In this document: one piece after another, positions 62,717 through 64,000 of the stretch
Layout of the letters: the number at the start of each line of letters is the position of its first letter
Numbering within the stretch: the stretch's first letter is position 1
NCBI RefSeq assembly: GCF_040436405.1
Contig: NZ_AP031575.1
Coordinates: forward strand, 1-64,000
Source: Marinomonas sp. THO17
GTDB taxonomy: Bacteria > Pseudomonadota > Gammaproteobacteria > Pseudomonadales > Marinomonadaceae
Direction: 5' to 3'
DNA length: 64,000 nucleotides
Translations under genes and position numbers: made by a program
The notes under the pieces: generated by a model
What the model was told of the DNA's origin: nothing
The model's input: only the letters and a program-made list of their open reading frames with translations
Databases searched by the model: none

Positions 62717-63997
62717 ATGTCGGATGATAATTTTAGTCGTGGCGACCACTCAGATCGGTTGTTGTATTGTTCATTTTGTGGCAAAAGCCAAGATGAAGTA
62801 AAAAAACTCATTGCGGGTCCTTCTGTTTATATCTGCAACGAGTGTGTTGATCTGTGTAACAACATTATTACGCAAGAATTGTCACAGGCTGAAAGTGAAA
62901 CCAGTGCTGATGATGAGTTGCCAACACCAGTTAAGTTAAGCACGGCTCTGGATGATTATGTTATTGGTCAAGATCGTGCTAAGCGGGTTTTGGCCGTTGC
63001 AGTCTATAATCATTACAAGCGCTTGCGTCATCAAGGTAAAGCAGAGTCAGGTGTGGAGCTAGGCAAAAGTAATATTTTGCTGATTGGCCCAACAGGAAGT
63101 GGTAAAACTTTACTGGCGCAGACATTGGCGCGTGTATTAGATGTGCCTTTCACTATCGCTGATGCAACCACTTTAACAGAAGCGGGTTATGTTGGGGAAG
63201 ATGTAGAAAACATCATTCAGAAGTTGTTACAAAATTGCGATTATGATGTTGAAAAAGCGCAACGCGGTATTGTCTATATTGATGAGATCGATAAGATCTC
63301 ACGTAAATCAGATAATCCCTCTATTACTCGTGATGTATCTGGTGAAGGTGTTCAGCAAGCCCTGTTAAAATTGATTGAAGGAACGGTAGCGTCCGTGCCG
63401 CCGCAAGGTGGCCGTAAGCATCCTCAGCAAGAGTTCTTGCAAGTTGATACCTCAAATATTTTATTTATTTGTGGTGGTGCGTTTGCTGGACTTGAGCGCG
63501 TGATCAGTGAGCGAACTGAGAAAAGCAGTATTGGTTTCTCTGCTAAAGTAAAAAGCAAAGACGAAGGCAAATCTTTTTCTGAAACGGTTCATAGAGTAGA
63601 AACCGAGGACTTGGTTAAATTTGGTCTGATTCCTGAGTTTGTTGGCCGTCTGCCTGTTGTGGCAACCTTGTCTGAATTGGATGAAGAGGCTTTGGTAACT
63701 ATATTGAGTGAGCCGAAAAATGCTTTGGTTAAGCAATACCAGCATTTGTTTGAGCTTGAAGGTGTGGAGTTAGAGTTTACGCCTGAATCATTACATGAAG
63801 CGGCAAAGTTAGCATTGGAACGTAAAACCGGTGCTCGTGGTTTACGTAGTATCCTAGAGTCTGCTTTGTTGGATTGTATGTATGACTTACCAACACGACA
63901 AGATGTTGTGAAAGTGGTTATGGATGCGCTTTCTGTTCGTGGTGAGTCAGCGCCATTAATGGTGCTCGAAAAAGAAGATGTTGCCAAAAACGCTTAA
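62717..63997 (+). CDS. clpX: ATP-dependent Clp protease ATP-binding subunit ClpX
   Basis: A 426-residue AAA+ unfoldase. The N-terminal zinc-binding domain has Cys18, Cys21, Cys40 and Cys43 (CSFC, CNEC); Walker A is GPTGSGKT (124-131) and Walker [10 protein letters not shown]. Sensor and pore features follow, including GYVGEDVEN, the RKH-loop region [10 protein letters not shown] and the ClpP-docking IGF loop SSIGFSAK. It delivers ssrA-tagged and other substrates to ClpP. The gene is complete, its stop lying three bases before the window end. A lon gene would be expected next. Confidence 0.98.
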   Translation: MSDDNFSRGDHSDRLLYCSFCGKSQDEVKKLIAGPSVYICNECVDLCNNIITQELSQAESETSADDELPTPVKLSTALDDYVIGQDRAKRVLAVAVYNHYKRLRHQGKAESGVELGKSNILLIGPTGSGKTLLAQTLARVLDVPFTIADATTLTEAGYVGEDVENIIQKLLQNCDYDVEKAQRGIVYIDEIDKISRKSDNPSITRDVSGEGVQQALLKLIEGTVASVPPQGGRKHPQQEFLQVDTSNILFICGGAFAGLERVISERTEKSSIGFSAKVKSKDEGKSFSETVHRVETEDLVKFGLIPEFVGRLPVVATLSELDEEALVTILSEPKNALVKQYQHLFELEGVELEFTPESLHEAAKLALERKTGARGLRSILESALLDCMYDLPTRQDVVKVVMDALSVRGESAPLMVLEKEDVAKNA

Positions 63998-64000
63998 TTG

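Overview
The window looks like chromosome from a marine gammaproteobacterium, most likely Marinomonas or a close Oceanospirillales relative. This is inferred from protein flavour and gene sets, not from a database search: a complete Na+-pumping NQR operon with apbE, nqrM and sthA; NhaB; SohB; a cis/trans fatty acid isomerase; a CsiV-type protein behind mfd; and tig-clpP-clpX. Coding density is high except in one accessory zone at about 23.6-30.0 kb.

Layout. 1-1.15 kb: a bactofilin cut by the window edge and an overlapping M23 endopeptidase. 1.7-7.8 kb: a TetR regulator convergent with a Bcr/CflA-type MFS exporter, an unrecognised 167-residue protein, then a minus-strand group with guanine deaminase, a VanZ-like protein and the DbpA helicase. 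8-16.2 kb: a GGDEF/EAL protein with a degenerate GGDEF site, then a complete minus-strand peptide ABC transporter operon (binding protein, two permeases, two ATPases) ending in a LysR regulator. 16.4-23.6 kb: AcpH, an RbgA/YlqF-type GTPase, a YacL-like protein, an acidic protein with two similar halves, Cti, a luciferase-like oxidoreductase and a lipoprotein.

23.6-30.0 kb is the accessory zone. Small minus-strand genes (GNAT, two-TM protein, DUF4262, an exported protein, a DUF3630-like protein, a GFA-type zinc protein) are separated by integron attC-like sites, with no integrase in the window. Next comes a two-gene plus-strand unit (a coiled-coil protein and a 409-residue protein resembling the DUF2236/latex-clearing-protein family). 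It is followed by about 970 bp of non-coding repeats, including a five-copy 58-60 bp tandem array.

30-49.5 kb returns to core genes: LPS acyltransferase, Kdo kinase and a family 9 glycosyltransferase; a MetF-like reductase; a DUF1285 protein; a DEAD-box helicase; a GcvA-type LysR regulator; PpnP; MltD and GloB; a methyltransferase-rnhA-dnaQ operon; NhaB; SohB; and folX-mfd-csiV. 50-58.6 kb holds nqrABCDEF followed by apbE, nqrM and sthA, that is the sodium pump, the enzyme that attaches its FMN and its maturation factor. 58.7-64 kb holds a hypoxanthine phosphoribosyltransferase, a YihY-type membrane protein, tRNA-Arg(TCT), tig, clpP and clpX.

The observations most worth following are the integrase-less cassette array, the coiled-coil/DUF2236-like pair beside it, the repeat field at 29.2-30.0 kb, two candidate small RNAs (16963-17082 minus; upstream of 60396 plus), and a 17-codon leader ORF that overlaps the nqrA start.
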